64,000 nucleotides of DNA, taken from NCBI GenBank assembly GCA_021737275.1, contig JAIPEE010000005.1, positions 79,988 through 143,987 on the forward strand, read 5' to 3'. This document shows positions 35,317 through 45,479 of this stretch, one piece after another. The DNA is from Desulfobacterales bacterium. GTDB taxonomy: Bacteria; Desulfobacterota; Desulfobacteria; Desulfobacterales; JAIPEE01. Position numbers and translations under genes: made by a program. The first letter of the stretch is position 1, and each line of letters starts with the position of its first letter. Below the pieces are notes generated by a model. It saw only the letters and a list, made by a program, of their open reading frames with translations, ran no database searches and was not told the DNA's origin.

Positions 35317-37335
35317 TTACAGCAACGGCACCAGAAGCAGTGCAACTACGTTCAGAATCTTGATCATCGGGTTAACGGCCGGACCGGCAGTATCCTTGTA
35401 AGGATCGCCTACCGTATCACCTGTAACGGCAGCTTTATGAGCATCACTGCCCTTGCCGCCCAGATGGCCGTCTTCGATGTATTTTTTGGCATTATCCCAT
35501 GCAGCACCACCGGTTGTCATTGAAATGGCAACAAAAACACCGGTAATAATACTACCAATCAGGAGCCCGCCCAATGCTATTGGTCCAAGGGTAAATCCGA
35601 CAATGATCGGCGCAATAACAGGAAGAATGGCCGGAATCATCATCTCGGAAAGTGCAAACTTGGTAACAATATCAACACAAGCAGCATAATCCGGTTTTGC
35701 AGTACCTTCCATGATACCTGGAATTTCACGGAACTGACGTCTTACTTCATTAACAACGGCGTGTCCGGCTTTTCCAACAGCTGTCATTGCCATTGACGCA
35801 AAAAGGTATGGAAGCAGACCGCCGATAAACAGGCCGATCAAAACGTTAACATCACTAAGTCTAAAAATAAGATCCCTGCCAAGATGCTCAAATTCCTGTG
35901 TATATGCTGAAAAAAGAACAAGTGCCGCCAGAGCAGCAGAACCGATAGCATAGCCCTTTGTAACAGCCTTTGTTGTATTACCAACAGCATCAAGCGGATC
36001 AGTTACTGCGCGAACAGACTCATCCATCTCAGCCATTTCTGCAATACCACCGGCATTATCTGTAATCGGACCATATGCATCAATCGCGATAACCATACCG
36101 GTCATTGAAAGCATAGATACGGCTGCAGTTGCAATTCCATAAAGACCGGCAAAAGCGTCAGCAGCATAAATAGCGGCACAAATTGCGAGAACCGGAAGTG
36201 CAGTAGACTGCATACTTACAGCAAGACCCTGGATAATATTTGTTCCATGACCTGTTGTAGAAGCTTCGGCAATATCTTTAACCGGTTTACGGATACCCGT
36301 GTAATATTCAGTAATAAAAACGATTACTACGGTCAGGATAAGACCAACAAGGGCAGAAGCATAGATTGAACCTACAGTAAGGCCTTCAATACCACCCATC
36401 ATTTTTGCAGTTGCAGGATAGAATGCAACACCTGCAATTATCGCAGCACCAAACATACCTTTGTAGAGTGCACCCATGATATAATCGCTGCCTTCTTTAA
36501 GTCTTACAAAGAAAACGGCAATGGCTGATGCACCAATGGAAATAGCGCCCAGTACCAGTGGGAAAATAATAACATTATTGTTATTCGGGAAAAGAAGCGT
36601 TGCAAGAACCATTGCAGCAACTGTTGTTACGGCATATGTTTCAAAAAGGTCAGCAGCCATACCGGCACAGTCACCAACATTGTCACCAACGTTATCAGCG
36701 ATTGTTGCGGGGTTTCTCGGATCATCTTCCGGAATACCGGCTTCAACTTTACCAACAAGGTCTGCACCAACATCAGCACCTTTTGTAAAGATACCGCCGC
36801 CAAGACGGGCAAAAATAGAAATCAGACTTCCACCAAAACCAAGTGCAACAAGTGCAACAGATATTTTTTTAGGATCGATATCCTGTGCTGACATCAGGGT
36901 ATAAAGACCTGCAACTGCGGTAAGCGCCAGAGAAGCAACGATCATACCTGTAACAGAACCGCCCTTGAATGCCATAGTAAGACCGGCATTCAAACCTTTT
37001 TTAGAGGCTTCTGCAGTCCTGACATTGGCAATTACGGAAACGCGCATGCCAATGTAACCGGCCAAAAATGATGCAACAGCACCAAGAACAAAACCCAGTG
37101 TGGCATAAAAGCCATAACCGGGCACAAAAAGAAGAATGATGGCAATAACAACACCAACAATTGCCATACTTCTCATCTGACGGCTAAGATATGCAATAGC
37201 GCCGGCTTTAATCGCGTCAGCGATCTCTGTCATTCTCTCATTACCAGCCGGTGCTTTCTTTACGATGCCGGCCATAACTATAGAAAAAAGTACGCCTGCG
37301 ATACCTGTAAGCGTACAAATCAATGGAATATTCAT
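35317..37335 (-). CDS. hppA: Membrane-bound proton-pumping pyrophosphatase (K+-independent type)
   Basis: A 672-residue integral membrane protein with about 16 hydrophobic helices; the ATG at 37335 (MNIPLICTL) follows GGAGGAAAGC and is preferred over an ATG four codons upstream. Pyrophosphate-binding motifs are clear: [40 protein letters not shown] and the C-terminal [20 protein letters not shown]. It couples PPi hydrolysis to ion transport. The segment [17 protein letters not shown] has Lys where K+-dependent enzymes have Ala, so it should be potassium-independent and pump protons. It starts 20 bases after pth and is the last gene of the block. Confidence 0.96.
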   Translation of the reverse strand: MNIPLICTLTGIAGVLFSIVMAGIVKKAPAGNERMTEIADAIKAGAIAYLSRQMRSMAIVGVVIAIILLFVPGYGFYATLGFVLGAVASFLAGYIGMRVSVIANVRTAEASKKGLNAGLTMAFKGGSVTGMIVASLALTAVAGLYTLMSAQDIDPKKISVALVALGFGGSLISIFARLGGGIFTKGADVGADLVGKVEAGIPEDDPRNPATIADNVGDNVGDCAGMAADLFETYAVTTVAAMVLATLLFPNNNNVIIFPLVLGAISIGASAIAVFFVRLKEGSDYIMGALYKGMFGAAIIAGVAFYPATAKMMGGIEGLTVGSIYASALVGLILTVVIVFITEYYTGIRKPVKDIAEASTTGHGTNIIQGLAVSMQSTALPVLAICAAIYAADAFAGLYGIATAAVSMLSMTGMVIAIDAYGPITDNAGGIAEMAEMDESVRAVTDPLDAVGNTTKAVTKGYAIGSAALAALVLFSAYTQEFEHLGRDLIFRLSDVNVLIGLFIGGLLPYLFASMAMTAVGKAGHAVVNEVRRQFREIPGIMEGTAKPDYAACVDIVTKFALSEMMIPAILPVIAPIIVGFTLGPIALGGLLIGSIITGVFVAISMTTGGAAWDNAKKYIEDGHLGGKGSDAHKAAVTGDTVGDPYKDTAGPAVNPMIKILNVVALLLVPLL

Positions 37336-37367
37336 GCTTTCCTCCATATTAGTAATAAATTAAAAGT

Positions 37368-37952
37368 TTAGATTCTCTTGTTATTAAAACTGTTCATACC
37401 TTCTTTAGTTCCCTTGCCAAGAACCAGAGTGACCGCCTCAACTGTCTGCTCGATTATATGCTCAAGGACATTCAGCTCATCACCTTCAAATTTACCCAAC
37501 ACATGATCTGAAACACCTGCCCCGAAACCTGACCGCCCGACACCGATACGAAACCGTATAAAATTCCCGCCGCCGAGCGACTCAATCAGCGATCGCACAC
37601 CATTATGTCCGCCATGTCCTCCTTTCGATTTTATTTTTAATATCCTAAGTTCAAGGTCTATATCGTCATGAATGACCAATATATCCCCTTGTTTAATTTT
37701 AAAAAAATTTGCAAACTGCTGCACCGGCTGCCCGCTCAGATTCATATAAGACATCGGTTTTACAAGAATAATATCAGTATCCCCGATACGGCCCCTGCCA
37801 AAGTGGGCATCGAACTTTTTCTTGTTTAATTCGATATCGTACTGTTTTGCCAGTGCATCTACCACCATGAAACCCACATTGTGGCGGGTTCGGGCATATT
37901 TCCGACCAGGGTTTCCCAAACCGGCAATCAGCTTAGTTTTATCAGGCGGCAT
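37368..37952 (-). CDS. pth: Peptidyl-tRNA hydrolase
   Basis: A 194-residue enzyme starting KLIAGLGNPGRKYARTRHNV, the Pth signature with the catalytic His (RHNVGF); the conserved MSYMNLSGQPV and the second motif IVIHDDIDLELRILKIKSKG with GGHGGHNGVRS follow. It frees tRNA from prematurely released peptidyl-tRNAs. It lies 80 bases after rplY, in the classic prs-rplY-pth order. No oddities. Confidence 0.97.
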   Translation of the reverse strand: MPPDKTKLIAGLGNPGRKYARTRHNVGFMVVDALAKQYDIELNKKKFDAHFGRGRIGDTDIILVKPMSYMNLSGQPVQQFANFFKIKQGDILVIHDDIDLELRILKIKSKGGHGGHNGVRSLIESLGGGNFIRFRIGVGRSGFGAGVSDHVLGKFEGDELNVLEHIIEQTVEAVTLVLGKGTKEGMNSFNNKRI

Positions 37953-38032
37953 ACAGTCCGATCCCTAAATATGGTTTTTCAAACTGCCTGCCGCAAATCA
38001 CTTTGCCGGCTAACCGGAGCCCTCTGTTATGA

Positions 38033-38701
38033 TCAGGACTCGCCTTCTTCGCCCTCAGTTTCTCCGGCAACACCTTCACCTTCTTCACCTTCTTCGCCTT
38101 CTTCGCCCTCTTCGAGCTCTTCCTCAACTTCCTCTTCTTCAGCCTTCGGTACAACAACCGTCACAACAGTAAAATTAACATCTGTCGGGATTTCAACACC
38201 TTCAGTGAGCTGTAGATCCTCAACATGAACGGAATCTCCAACATCAAGATTCGTGATGTCAATTTCAAATGATTCAGGAATATCAAATGGCAGACAAAGC
38301 ACTTCCAGTTCACGTCGGATTACTGAAAGATTTCCACCATTTTCAACACCTACGGACGTGCCAACAGTCACGACCGGTACACGGGCAGTAACCTTTCTGT
38401 TTTTATCGATTTCATAAAAATCAATGTGAACAAAATCTCTTGAAAGCGGATGTTGCTGCAATTCCTTGATCATGGCTGTTTTAACAACCTTGCCGTCACT
38501 TGAAGTAACATTAAAAATTGCATGGGTACTTTTAACGGTCCGCAGTGCAAATTCAACATCACTGACATTAACCGTCAGCATAATAGGCTCAGTATCCGGT
38601 CCATAAAGTATTGCCGGAACTTTTCCTTCTCTTCTAAGTGCCCGTGCAGGGCTATTTCCAACCGTTGTTCTAACTTCTGCATTTAAATCTATTATTTTCA
38701 A
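38033..38701 (-). CDS. rplY: 50S ribosomal protein L25/Ctc with acidic tail
   Basis: A 222-residue long-form L25 (TL5/Ctc type). The N-terminal L25 domain (about 1-92) begins MKIIDLNAEVRTTVGNSPAR and binds 5S rRNA; the C-terminal beta domain (about 100-185) contains FDIPESFEIDITNLDVGDSV. The last about 35 residues are an almost pure Glu/Gly tail made from repeats of the EEGEE type, encoded by a repetitive GAAGAAGGC tract at 38040-38145. Acidic tails of this kind are common in deltaproteobacterial Ctc proteins. Located between prs and pth. Confidence 0.93.
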   Translation of the reverse strand: MKIIDLNAEVRTTVGNSPARALRREGKVPAILYGPDTEPIMLTVNVSDVEFALRTVKSTHAIFNVTSSDGKVVKTAMIKELQQHPLSRDFVHIDFYEIDKNRKVTARVPVVTVGTSVGVENGGNLSVIRRELEVLCLPFDIPESFEIDITNLDVGDSVHVEDLQLTEGVEIPTDVNFTVVTVVVPKAEEEEVEEELEEGEEGEEGEEGEGVAGETEGEEGES

Positions 38702-38731
38702 AATATCCCCCTGGAAAACTTATTTTCTTAA

Positions 38732-39670
38732 TTATACAAAAAGCGAATGAACAGAATCACCTTTATGGCTGCGAATAATCGCTTCACCAACCAGATCGGC
38801 AATACTGAGAACTTTTATTTTATCACAAGCTGAAGCATTCGGGCTCAGCGGTATAGTATCTGTAACGACAAAGCTGGACAGTGGAGACTCTTTAATACGA
38901 TCAACTGCCGGCCCTGAAAGAACAGGGTGTGTACAGCATGCGTTAACAGCCTTTGCCCCGTTATCCATTATGGCGCTGGCCGCTTCCGTAAGCGTGCCGG
39001 CGGTATCCGCCATATCATCAAGAATAATCGCTTCCTTTCCTTTTACATCACCAATAACAGCCATGGCCTTTGCCTGATTTGGTGCATCCCTTCGTTTATC
39101 AACAATGGCAAGATCCGCATCAAGCCGTTTTGCAAATGCCCGTGCTCTTTCAACACCACCGGCATCCGGAGAAACAATAACAAGATCATTATTAAAATTT
39201 TCCCTGATATAATCAATAATGACTGGAGCGGCATAGAGGTTATCTACGGGAAGGTTGAAAAAGCCCTGAATCTGGCCGGCATGCAGATCCATGGTAATAA
39301 CCCTGTTGGCGCCGGCTTTTTCAAGCAGGTCGGCAACAAGTTTGGCACTGATAGGAACCCGGGGTGCAACTTTCTTATCCTGACGCGCATAACCAAAATA
39401 TGGAAGAACCGCTGTTATCCGGCTGGCTGAAGAGCGTTTGAATGCATCAATCATAAGAAGAAGTTCAACAAGATTGTCATTAACCGGCGCACAGGTGGAT
39501 TGAATCAGAAAAACATCCTTGGAACGGACATTTTCGTCAATTTCAATCTGGATTTCACCATCACTAAAAGTTTTGACCTTAGCGCCGCCCAGGTCAAGAT
39601 CAAGATACGAACAGATCTTTTGGGCCAGTACCGGGTTTGAATTACCACAAAAAATACTTGGTGATGCCAT
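38732..39670 (-). CDS. prs: Ribose-phosphate pyrophosphokinase
   Basis: A 312-residue enzyme making PRPP from ribose-5-phosphate and ATP. Landmarks are [20 protein letters not shown] near residue 35, [11 protein letters not shown] (ATP loop), the metal site [13 protein letters not shown], and the PRPP motif [13 protein letters not shown]. It is full-length and lies directly after tRNA-Gln and 30 bases before rplY, a syntenic arrangement in many bacteria. PRPP feeds nucleotide, histidine and tryptophan synthesis. Confidence 0.97.
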   Translation of the reverse strand: MASPSIFCGNSNPVLAQKICSYLDLDLGGAKVKTFSDGEIQIEIDENVRSKDVFLIQSTCAPVNDNLVELLLMIDAFKRSSASRITAVLPYFGYARQDKKVAPRVPISAKLVADLLEKAGANRVITMDLHAGQIQGFFNLPVDNLYAAPVIIDYIRENFNNDLVIVSPDAGGVERARAFAKRLDADLAIVDKRRDAPNQAKAMAVIGDVKGKEAIILDDMADTAGTLTEAASAIMDNGAKAVNACCTHPVLSGPAVDRIKESPLSSFVVTDTIPLSPNASACDKIKVLSIADLVGEAIIRSHKGDSVHSLFV

Positions 39671-39707
39671 TATTAATTACCATTTCCCAATAAAATTTAA
39701 AAAATTC

Positions 39708-39782
39708 TGGCAGGGGCGGGAGGATTCGAACCTCCGAATGCAGGACCCAAAACCCTGTGTCTTACCGCTTGACGACGCCCCT
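39708..39782 (-). tRNA. tRNA-Gln (anticodon TTG)
   Basis: Minus-strand cloverleaf, 75 bases: acceptor AGGGGCG/CGCCCCT, D-loop AAGCGGTAAG, anticodon loop TTTTGGG with TTG, T-loop GTTCGAATC, encoded CCA. Inserted between ispE and prs, the usual place in this group. Confidence 0.95.
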
Positions 39783-39816
39783 AATCAATATAAAACGCAG
39801 CTGTAATTCAATAAAA

Positions 39817-40656
39817 TCAAACGACAATCTGCGTCATGTAAACCTGCCAGCTCTTTTCAGTTGTCAGGCTTTTTTTTGCCGAACATGCTTTTTCTTCATC
39901 AGAAAACACGCCAAATACGGACGTACCGCTTCCGCTCATCAACGCACCGTCAGCACCATGTCTGACCAAAGCTGTCCGGGCAGCAAAAACTTCCGGAACC
40001 ATTGATACTGTTACGTCTTCAAGGTCATTATGCAGATGGCGTTCAGCATCAAAACTAACACTCTTAAATTGTAGTGATTTATTATCTTTTTTTTCTTTTG
40101 TCAATGCCAAATTATACCTGCTGTAAACCGCTGCCGTTGATACACTTTTTCCAGGAAAGATAATCAGAAGCGTTTTGGGTACCAGCTTTTCATAGAATTC
40201 AAGCTGTTCACCGACTCCGGTTGCGATGGCCGGCTTCTGAAAAATAAAAAAGGGTACATCTGAACCGATAGACAGTGCCATCTTTTTCAGATCACCTTTT
40301 GAAAAAGGTCCACCAAAGTGCCGGTTCAACCCAAGCAGAACCGTTGCAGCATTGCTGCTGCCCCCCCCGAGACCGGCACCAACAGGAATGGATTTATCAA
40401 TTGTAATATTCACACCTTCTTTTTGGCCCAGCACTTCAAAAAAAAGGGCGGCCGCTTTCCATGCCAGGTTGGTGCTACCATCCGGCACATCAGGTGAATT
40501 ACAGATTACCCGGATCTCATCCCCGCCAAAACGCATGGTGACTTTATCGTGCAGTCCGATACAGGTCATGAGCGTATACAGATCATGGTAGCCGTCGGGT
40601 CTTTTCCCGCAAATGTATAAAAAAAGATTAATTTTTGCAGGAGAAATAAGCTCCAT
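39817..40656 (-). CDS. ispE: 4-diphosphocytidyl-2-C-methyl-D-erythritol kinase
   Basis: A 279-residue GHMP kinase. It starts ELISPAKINLFLYICGKRPD GYHDL-like, includes the ATP-binding motif PVGAGLGGGSSNAATVLLGL and the C-terminal GADGALMSGSGTSVFGVF. It phosphorylates CDP-methylerythritol in the non-mevalonate isoprenoid pathway. The catalytic Lys/Asp region (SPAKINL, SIGSDVPFF) is intact. It leads the ispE-tRNA-Gln-prs-rplY-pth-hppA group. Confidence 0.95.
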   Translation of the reverse strand: MELISPAKINLFLYICGKRPDGYHDLYTLMTCIGLHDKVTMRFGGDEIRVICNSPDVPDGSTNLAWKAAALFFEVLGQKEGVNITIDKSIPVGAGLGGGSSNAATVLLGLNRHFGGPFSKGDLKKMALSIGSDVPFFIFQKPAIATGVGEQLEFYEKLVPKTLLIIFPGKSVSTAAVYSRYNLALTKEKKDNKSLQFKSVSFDAERHLHNDLEDVTVSMVPEVFAARTALVRHGADGALMSGSGTSVFGVFSDEEKACSAKKSLTTEKSWQVYMTQIVV

Positions 40657-40707
40657 GATCCTTAAATCCAGCTACCCCTGATCTGACAGAAAAATACAGA
40701 TCGGATA

Positions 40708-42165
40708 TTATTTTGTAAGTTTTATGACAATAAATCCGGAATTTGCCCGGCGGATAAACATATTGATCGATTCACCGTCTTTAACTTTATCAATCGCCTC
40801 CTGATAGGTCTCAACATTGGTGACATTTTCATGATTTATCTCTTTAATAATATCTCCGGTCATTATACCGGCTTTGGCGCCTTTACTGTCCGGTTGAACC
40901 TCCCTGACAATCACCCCTTCTGATTCAGGAATTTTATACTGTTGTGCCATTTCCGGTGTTAACGCTGACACCCGGATACCAAGCTCATCTTTTTCAGTAT
41001 CATTCCGACCCTTTGAAACAATCTGCCCGTCATCACGCTTGGCAATTTTAACCTTATATGTTTTCAATTTCCCATTGCGGACTATATCAATATCAATTTT
41101 TTCACCGACACCGATACCGGCAATAAGAGACGTCAGCTCCCTCGTATCCGAAACTTTTTTTCCATCAATAGAAACAATGATATCTTTTGCCTGAATACCG
41201 GCTTTATCCGCCGGGTCGCCCGGGAAAACTTCTGTGACAAGAACACCCTTTTTATCTTCCACACCATAATATTCAGCCAGTTCATCGGTCAGATTCTGGA
41301 TGGCAACGCCCAGCCATCCACGGGTCACTTCACCATTATCCTTAAGCTGTTCAATAATGTTGCTTGCCATATTTATGGGAATGGCAAAACCAATACCCTG
41401 GCCACTTGCAACAATGGCCGTATTAATACCGATAACCTCGCCTTTCATATTGATCAGAGGCCCGCCGCTGTTCCCCGGATTAATGGAGGCATCCGTCTGG
41501 ATAAAATCATCATACGGACCAGAGCCGATAACACGCCCTTTGGCGCTGACAATTCCGGCTGTTACGGTTTGCTCCAGACCAAACGGGCTGCCAATGGCAA
41601 CAACCCACTCCCCGACTTTGAGTTTGTCCGAATTACCAATTTTTGCTACAGGCAGATTATCCGGAGATTTTATTTTAATCAGGGCAAGGTCCGTATTGGG
41701 ATCACGGCCGACGATTTCAGCATCATATTCATTTTCATCTTTAAAGATCACCTTGATCTCATCAGCACCCTCAATGACATGGTTATTCGTTACAATATAC
41801 CCTTCCTTATCAATAACAAATCCGGAACCGAGGCTGCGCTGCTTAAAATCCTTTTCCTGATTCTGACCAAAGAATTTTTCAAAAAAATCCGGCATAGGAC
41901 CATTCTGATCAAAAGGAGATCCCTCACCACCGCCGAATTGTCTGAAGACTCTTCCGCCGCCCTTTATAATTTTTACAGTCCGGATATTTACAACAACCGG
42001 ACCCACCATCTCTGCAAGCCCACTGAAGTTTTCAGGAATCATACGGGCATTTTCAGTTGCTGCAATGCTGCTTGCGGGTATGCAAAAAAATGAAATCAAA
42101 AACAGGCATACGGTAAGAAGAGAAATCATATATGCGTTTACCGATTTATATCTATTCTGTATCAT
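40708..42165 (-). CDS. degP: DegP/HtrA-type periplasmic serine protease
   Basis: A 485-residue protein; the ATG at 42165 (MIQNRYKSVNAYMISLLTV) has an AAAGGAGC site, so the longer frame is rejected. A signal peptide ends near SSIAATEN. The trypsin-like domain shows His in GYIVTNNHVIEGADEI, Asp in DPNTDLALIKI and Ser in DASINPGNSGGPLINM; two PDZ domains follow (GYLGVAIQNL-like RGWLGVAIQNLTDELA, and SEGVIVREVQPDSKGAKAG). It degrades or refolds misfolded envelope proteins. A Gly/Phe-rich Q-linker lies before the protease core. No sigma-E-type promoter was recognised. Confidence 0.95.
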   Translation of the reverse strand: MIQNRYKSVNAYMISLLTVCLFLISFFCIPASSIAATENARMIPENFSGLAEMVGPVVVNIRTVKIIKGGGRVFRQFGGGEGSPFDQNGPMPDFFEKFFGQNQEKDFKQRSLGSGFVIDKEGYIVTNNHVIEGADEIKVIFKDENEYDAEIVGRDPNTDLALIKIKSPDNLPVAKIGNSDKLKVGEWVVAIGSPFGLEQTVTAGIVSAKGRVIGSGPYDDFIQTDASINPGNSGGPLINMKGEVIGINTAIVASGQGIGFAIPINMASNIIEQLKDNGEVTRGWLGVAIQNLTDELAEYYGVEDKKGVLVTEVFPGDPADKAGIQAKDIIVSIDGKKVSDTRELTSLIAGIGVGEKIDIDIVRNGKLKTYKVKIAKRDDGQIVSKGRNDTEKDELGIRVSALTPEMAQQYKIPESEGVIVREVQPDSKGAKAGIMTGDIIKEINHENVTNVETYQEAIDKVKDGESINMFIRRANSGFIVIKLTK

Positions 42166-42365
42166 AATGGTGCTCCTTTCAAAGTACATATGGGTCAAAA
42201 TCGACAGATACAAGTCGCCCTAAAAAGCCTGTAAGATCAGTTTCAAAAAACTTACCGGTATTACGGCGTCATATAATCAATGACGGTTAAAAATTTAATT
42301 AAAATTTCAGTCTTATGCCAAAATCGGACAAAAGGAGTATTTTGAAACCGGTTATCCGTAATTTA

Positions 42366-42734
42366 TTATTTTCTTTCCTTTACATAGATAATTCTCAGAT
42401 CATAAAGCATGTTTTTCAATATCTGTGCCTCTTCATCTGTCAGGTTTCCTTTTGTCTTTTCCTCAAGCATATTCATTATTTCTATGGTCTGTTTGGCCAG
42501 CGGCAGATTCTTGCTTTTTTCACCTGTTTCGGGATCTGCCAGTGCACCAAGATGAAGCAGCGCCGAGGCATTTAAAGACATAATAAAAGTGGCAAAATTT
42601 ATCGCGGGAAACGGAAATGTTTCACCACTATCACTACCCGCAGATATCTTTTCTTCAGGGTTCCCGGTATTTTTTTGTTCATCGTCGGAAACTGTTTCCG
42701 TATCCTTGATAATAAAATCTTTTTTTTCAGACAT
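42366..42734 (-). CDS. DUF1844-domain protein
   Basis: A 122-residue protein with a charged Ser/Glu-rich N-terminal third and a helical DUF1844 domain: INFATFIMSLNASALLHLGA, then LPLAKQTIEIMNMLEEKTKG and LTDEEAQILKNMLYDLRIIY. The function is unknown; the domain is common in deltaproteobacteria and planctomycetes. An AAAAGGAGAGG site precedes the ATG. It lies about 130 bases after serA with a hairpin between. Confidence 0.85.
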   Translation of the reverse strand: MSEKKDFIIKDTETVSDDEQKNTGNPEEKISAGSDSGETFPFPAINFATFIMSLNASALLHLGALADPETGEKSKNLPLAKQTIEIMNMLEEKTKGNLTDEEAQILKNMLYDLRIIYVKERK

Positions 42735-42814
42735 GGCACCTCTCCTTTTCAGGTGAAAGTGTTGGTTTGGGGTAACGTTTCAATCAACTTTTATTATATA
42801 AAACTATAAGCTTA

Positions 42815-42846
42815 TGGCAGTCGGTTCCTGAAGGCACTGACTGCCA
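42815..42846 (-). other. Hairpin between serA and the DUF1844 gene
   Basis: Perfect 8-bp arms TGGCAGTC (42815-42822) and GACTGCCA (42839-42846) around a 16-base loop. On the minus strand it is followed by an AT-rich but not T-only tail, so it may be a weak terminator of serA or an mRNA-stabilising hairpin. Confidence 0.5.
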
Positions 42847-42861
42847 TTATATATAAATTTT

Positions 42862-44442
42862 TTAAAATTCCAGCGGTGTAACCGTATTTACAAGCGGTAA
42901 CGCTCTTAACTCTTCGAGAATATTTTCTGCCAACGGTGTATCTATCTGGATAAAGATAATATTTCTTTCGCCGTCTTCTTCCTGGCCAACCTGCATGCGT
43001 CCGATATTGACACCATGTTTGCCAAGTACTGTTCCGATAGACCCAATCGAACCCGGTTTATCCACATTGTGAATCAGCGCCAGATGTCCCTTGGGAATCA
43101 GTTCAAGGCGGAATTTATCGATCTGGACAATCCTGGGATCCTGTTTGCCGAATATTGTTCCGGATACACGAATAGTCTTTTCATCCGATACAGTTCTGAT
43201 GGTAATAAGGTTTGAATAATCTTCCGATTCAGCAATTACAGTTTCAGTAACTTTAATACCCCTCTCCTTGGCAATAGCCTGGGCATTGACAAAGTTGACA
43301 TCATCCTTAACAATTGGTGTCAGAAGCCCTTTTAATGCAGCTGTTGTTACCGGAGAAAGATCGAGATCCTGAAAATCTCCGGCATATTCAATAATAACTT
43401 CTTTAACAGGACCGGTGGGCATCTGGGCCAGAAGGCATCCGATATTATCACCAAGAGACAGATAAGGACCAAGTTTCTCCAGCAGCTCTCCGGTTACAGA
43501 AGGCGCATTCACTGCATTTCTAACCGTATCATTTTTCAGAAAATCAATAATCTGGTCTGCTACTGCAACAGCAACATTAGTCTGAGCCTCTTTGGTTGAA
43601 GCGCCTAGATGAGGGGTACAAATAAGTTTGTCCTGTTCCAGAAGTGGATTATCTATCGGCGGTTCTATGTCAAAAACATCAAGCGCTGCCCCGGCAACCT
43701 TTCCGGATTTCAATGCTTCCAGAAGATCCGCTTCATCAATGATGCCGCCGCGGGCACAGTTAATCAGCATAACGCCGTCCTTCATTTTGGAAATTTTCTC
43801 TTTATTGATAAAGCCAATGGTATCCTTTAGCTTAGGCACATGAACAGTAATATAGTCTGACTGTGCAAGAAGTTCATCAAGGGTTGCACTTTCAAAACCG
43901 GTCTTTTCAATCTGCTCCGGTGTTACATAGGGATCAGAAATAATAACCTTCATCTTAAGGCCGCGGGCACGGTCGGCTACTATTGAACCAATTTTACCGA
44001 AACCGATAATACCCAGTGTCTTATTGAAAATTTCGCGCCCCTGGAGTTTTTTCTTATCCCAAAGACCCGCCTTTAGCGTAGCAGTACCCTGGGGAATGTT
44101 ACGGGATAGCGACATCATCATGGATATGGTGTGTTCAGCGGTTGTTACCACATTTCCACCGGGTGTATTCATGACAACAATACCACGTTTTGTTGCAGCA
44201 GGAATATCAACATTATCAAGGCCGATACCGGCACGGCCGACAACCTTAAGTTTTGTTGCAGCCTCAAGCAGGTCTTCCGTAACCTTGGTAGCGCTCCGAA
44301 TAACCAGCCCGTCATATTCACCGATTATGGCTTTAAGTTCTTCCGGGGGTAATCCGGTATTCACATCAACATCAATTCCCTCTTCTTCCTGAAACATCTG
44401 AATCCCGATTTCACCTAGATTGTCACTGACCAGAACCTTCAT
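42862..44442 (-). CDS. serA: D-3-phosphoglycerate dehydrogenase
   Basis: A 526-residue long-form SerA: catalytic and NAD-binding domains (about 1-310, with TLGIIGFGKIGSIVADRARG and the catalytic CTPHLGASTKEAQTNVA), an intervening domain (about 320-450) and a C-terminal ACT domain (about 455-526) that binds serine for feedback control. It catalyses the first committed step of serine synthesis. A TAGGAG site precedes the ATG. It diverges from sfsA. Confidence 0.97.
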   Translation of the reverse strand: MKVLVSDNLGEIGIQMFQEEEGIDVDVNTGLPPEELKAIIGEYDGLVIRSATKVTEDLLEAATKLKVVGRAGIGLDNVDIPAATKRGIVVMNTPGGNVVTTAEHTISMMMSLSRNIPQGTATLKAGLWDKKKLQGREIFNKTLGIIGFGKIGSIVADRARGLKMKVIISDPYVTPEQIEKTGFESATLDELLAQSDYITVHVPKLKDTIGFINKEKISKMKDGVMLINCARGGIIDEADLLEALKSGKVAGAALDVFDIEPPIDNPLLEQDKLICTPHLGASTKEAQTNVAVAVADQIIDFLKNDTVRNAVNAPSVTGELLEKLGPYLSLGDNIGCLLAQMPTGPVKEVIIEYAGDFQDLDLSPVTTAALKGLLTPIVKDDVNFVNAQAIAKERGIKVTETVIAESEDYSNLITIRTVSDEKTIRVSGTIFGKQDPRIVQIDKFRLELIPKGHLALIHNVDKPGSIGSIGTVLGKHGVNIGRMQVGQEEDGERNIIFIQIDTPLAENILEELRALPLVNTVTPLEF

Positions 44443-44539
44443 TATTTTTCTCCTAAAACATATGTTAGTGTATTACAATATTCGCACGGTGCGGCCTGAC
44501 GCTACGGATATTGTCATATTAATTATTAAAAATTAGACT

Positions 44540-44567
44540 AAGATACGAATTTAGCTGTATTTGTCAA
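44540..44567 (-). promoter_or_regulatory. Candidate sigma-70 promoter of serA
   Basis: On the minus strand TTGACA is followed after 16 bases by TATCTT, about 100 bases before the serA start. The -35 is perfect, the -10 fair. Confidence 0.45.
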
Positions 44568-44685
44568 GGACAAAGGTCTTTACCTTGCTGCATATCCGAA
44601 CGACAGGATCCATATAATTCATTTGTTTTGATGAGATTATGGTGTATTGGGTAGTTTCACAAAAATTTTAACCGATTTTTTAACG

Positions 44686-45411
44686 ATGACTAAACCGACT
44701 GACAAAATCTTTAAACTTAAATGGCCCCCATTATATAAAGGAACGCTGATCAAGAGATATAAACGTTTTCTTGCAGATGTAAAACTTGATAATGGCGAAA
44801 TCATTACAGCGCACTGCGCCAATTCCGGTAGAATGATTGAATGCAGCACACCGGGTATGCCGGTTTATCTATCGCACCATGATAATCCGAAACGGAAACT
44901 GAAATTCACCTGGGAACTCATCCGGATGCCGGAATCGATTGTAGGCGTTAACACGCTTGTGCCTAACCGGCTGGCATTTGGCAGTATCATAGCGGAGAAT
45001 ATTCCCGAGCTTTCAGGATATGAGAATGTCCAGCGCGAAAAGAAAATAGGGACAGGGTCACGGCTTGATCTCTTCCTGAGTAACGGCAATGGCATAAACT
45101 GTTATGTTGAGATAAAAAACTGCACACTTGTCCAAGAAAAAATCGCCTGTTTCCCTGATGCAGTAACGACAAGAGGCCTGAAACACCTTGTTGAGCTTCA
45201 AACGCTTGTCAGGCAGGGCCACAGGGCTGTAATGCTATATGTCATTCAGAGAATGGATGCCAAAATGTTCAAACCGGCTGACCATATTGATCCGGCGTAT
45301 GGGAGGGGGCTGCGCAAAGCGCTCTCTCATGGTGTTGAGATGATTGTTTATGATACCCGGATAACGCTCAAAGGAATTTCTCTCCGGAATAAGATCCCCT
45401 CCTGTTTTTAG
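44686..45411 (+). CDS. sfsA: SfsA-family DNA/RNA nuclease
   Basis: A 241-residue protein from the ATG at 44686 (MTKPTDKIFKLKWPPL); a TTG thirteen codons upstream is possible but lacks support. SfsA signatures are LYKGTLIKRYKRFLADVKLD, the GRM IECSTPGMPV-type region and the nuclease core KIGTGSRLDLFLSN with CYVEIKNCTLV and FPDAVTTRGLKHLVEL, carrying Asp, Glu and Lys of a PD-(D/E)XK fold. Historically named sugar fermentation stimulation protein. It stands between divergent serA and convergent asmA-type gene, so it is probably monocistronic. Confidence 0.92.
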   Translation: MTKPTDKIFKLKWPPLYKGTLIKRYKRFLADVKLDNGEIITAHCANSGRMIECSTPGMPVYLSHHDNPKRKLKFTWELIRMPESIVGVNTLVPNRLAFGSIIAENIPELSGYENVQREKKIGTGSRLDLFLSNGNGINCYVEIKNCTLVQEKIACFPDAVTTRGLKHLVELQTLVRQGHRAVMLYVIQRMDAKMFKPADHIDPAYGRGLRKALSHGVEMIVYDTRITLKGISLRNKIPSCF

Positions 45412-45479
45412 ACGTAAAATCCAGTTAAATGTTTATAAATATTCAATAATACTATAGTTAAAAAGTTGTCGGAATCACA

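Noticed and set aside
36521..36904. Ser/Ala-rich frame on the plus strand opposite hppA
   Set aside because: Antisense shadow of a high-Ala/Gly membrane protein; no start signal.
37881..38228. A Ser/Pro-rich open frame on the plus strand opposite rplY and pth
   Set aside because: It is produced by the repetitive acidic-tail codons of L25 on the opposite strand.
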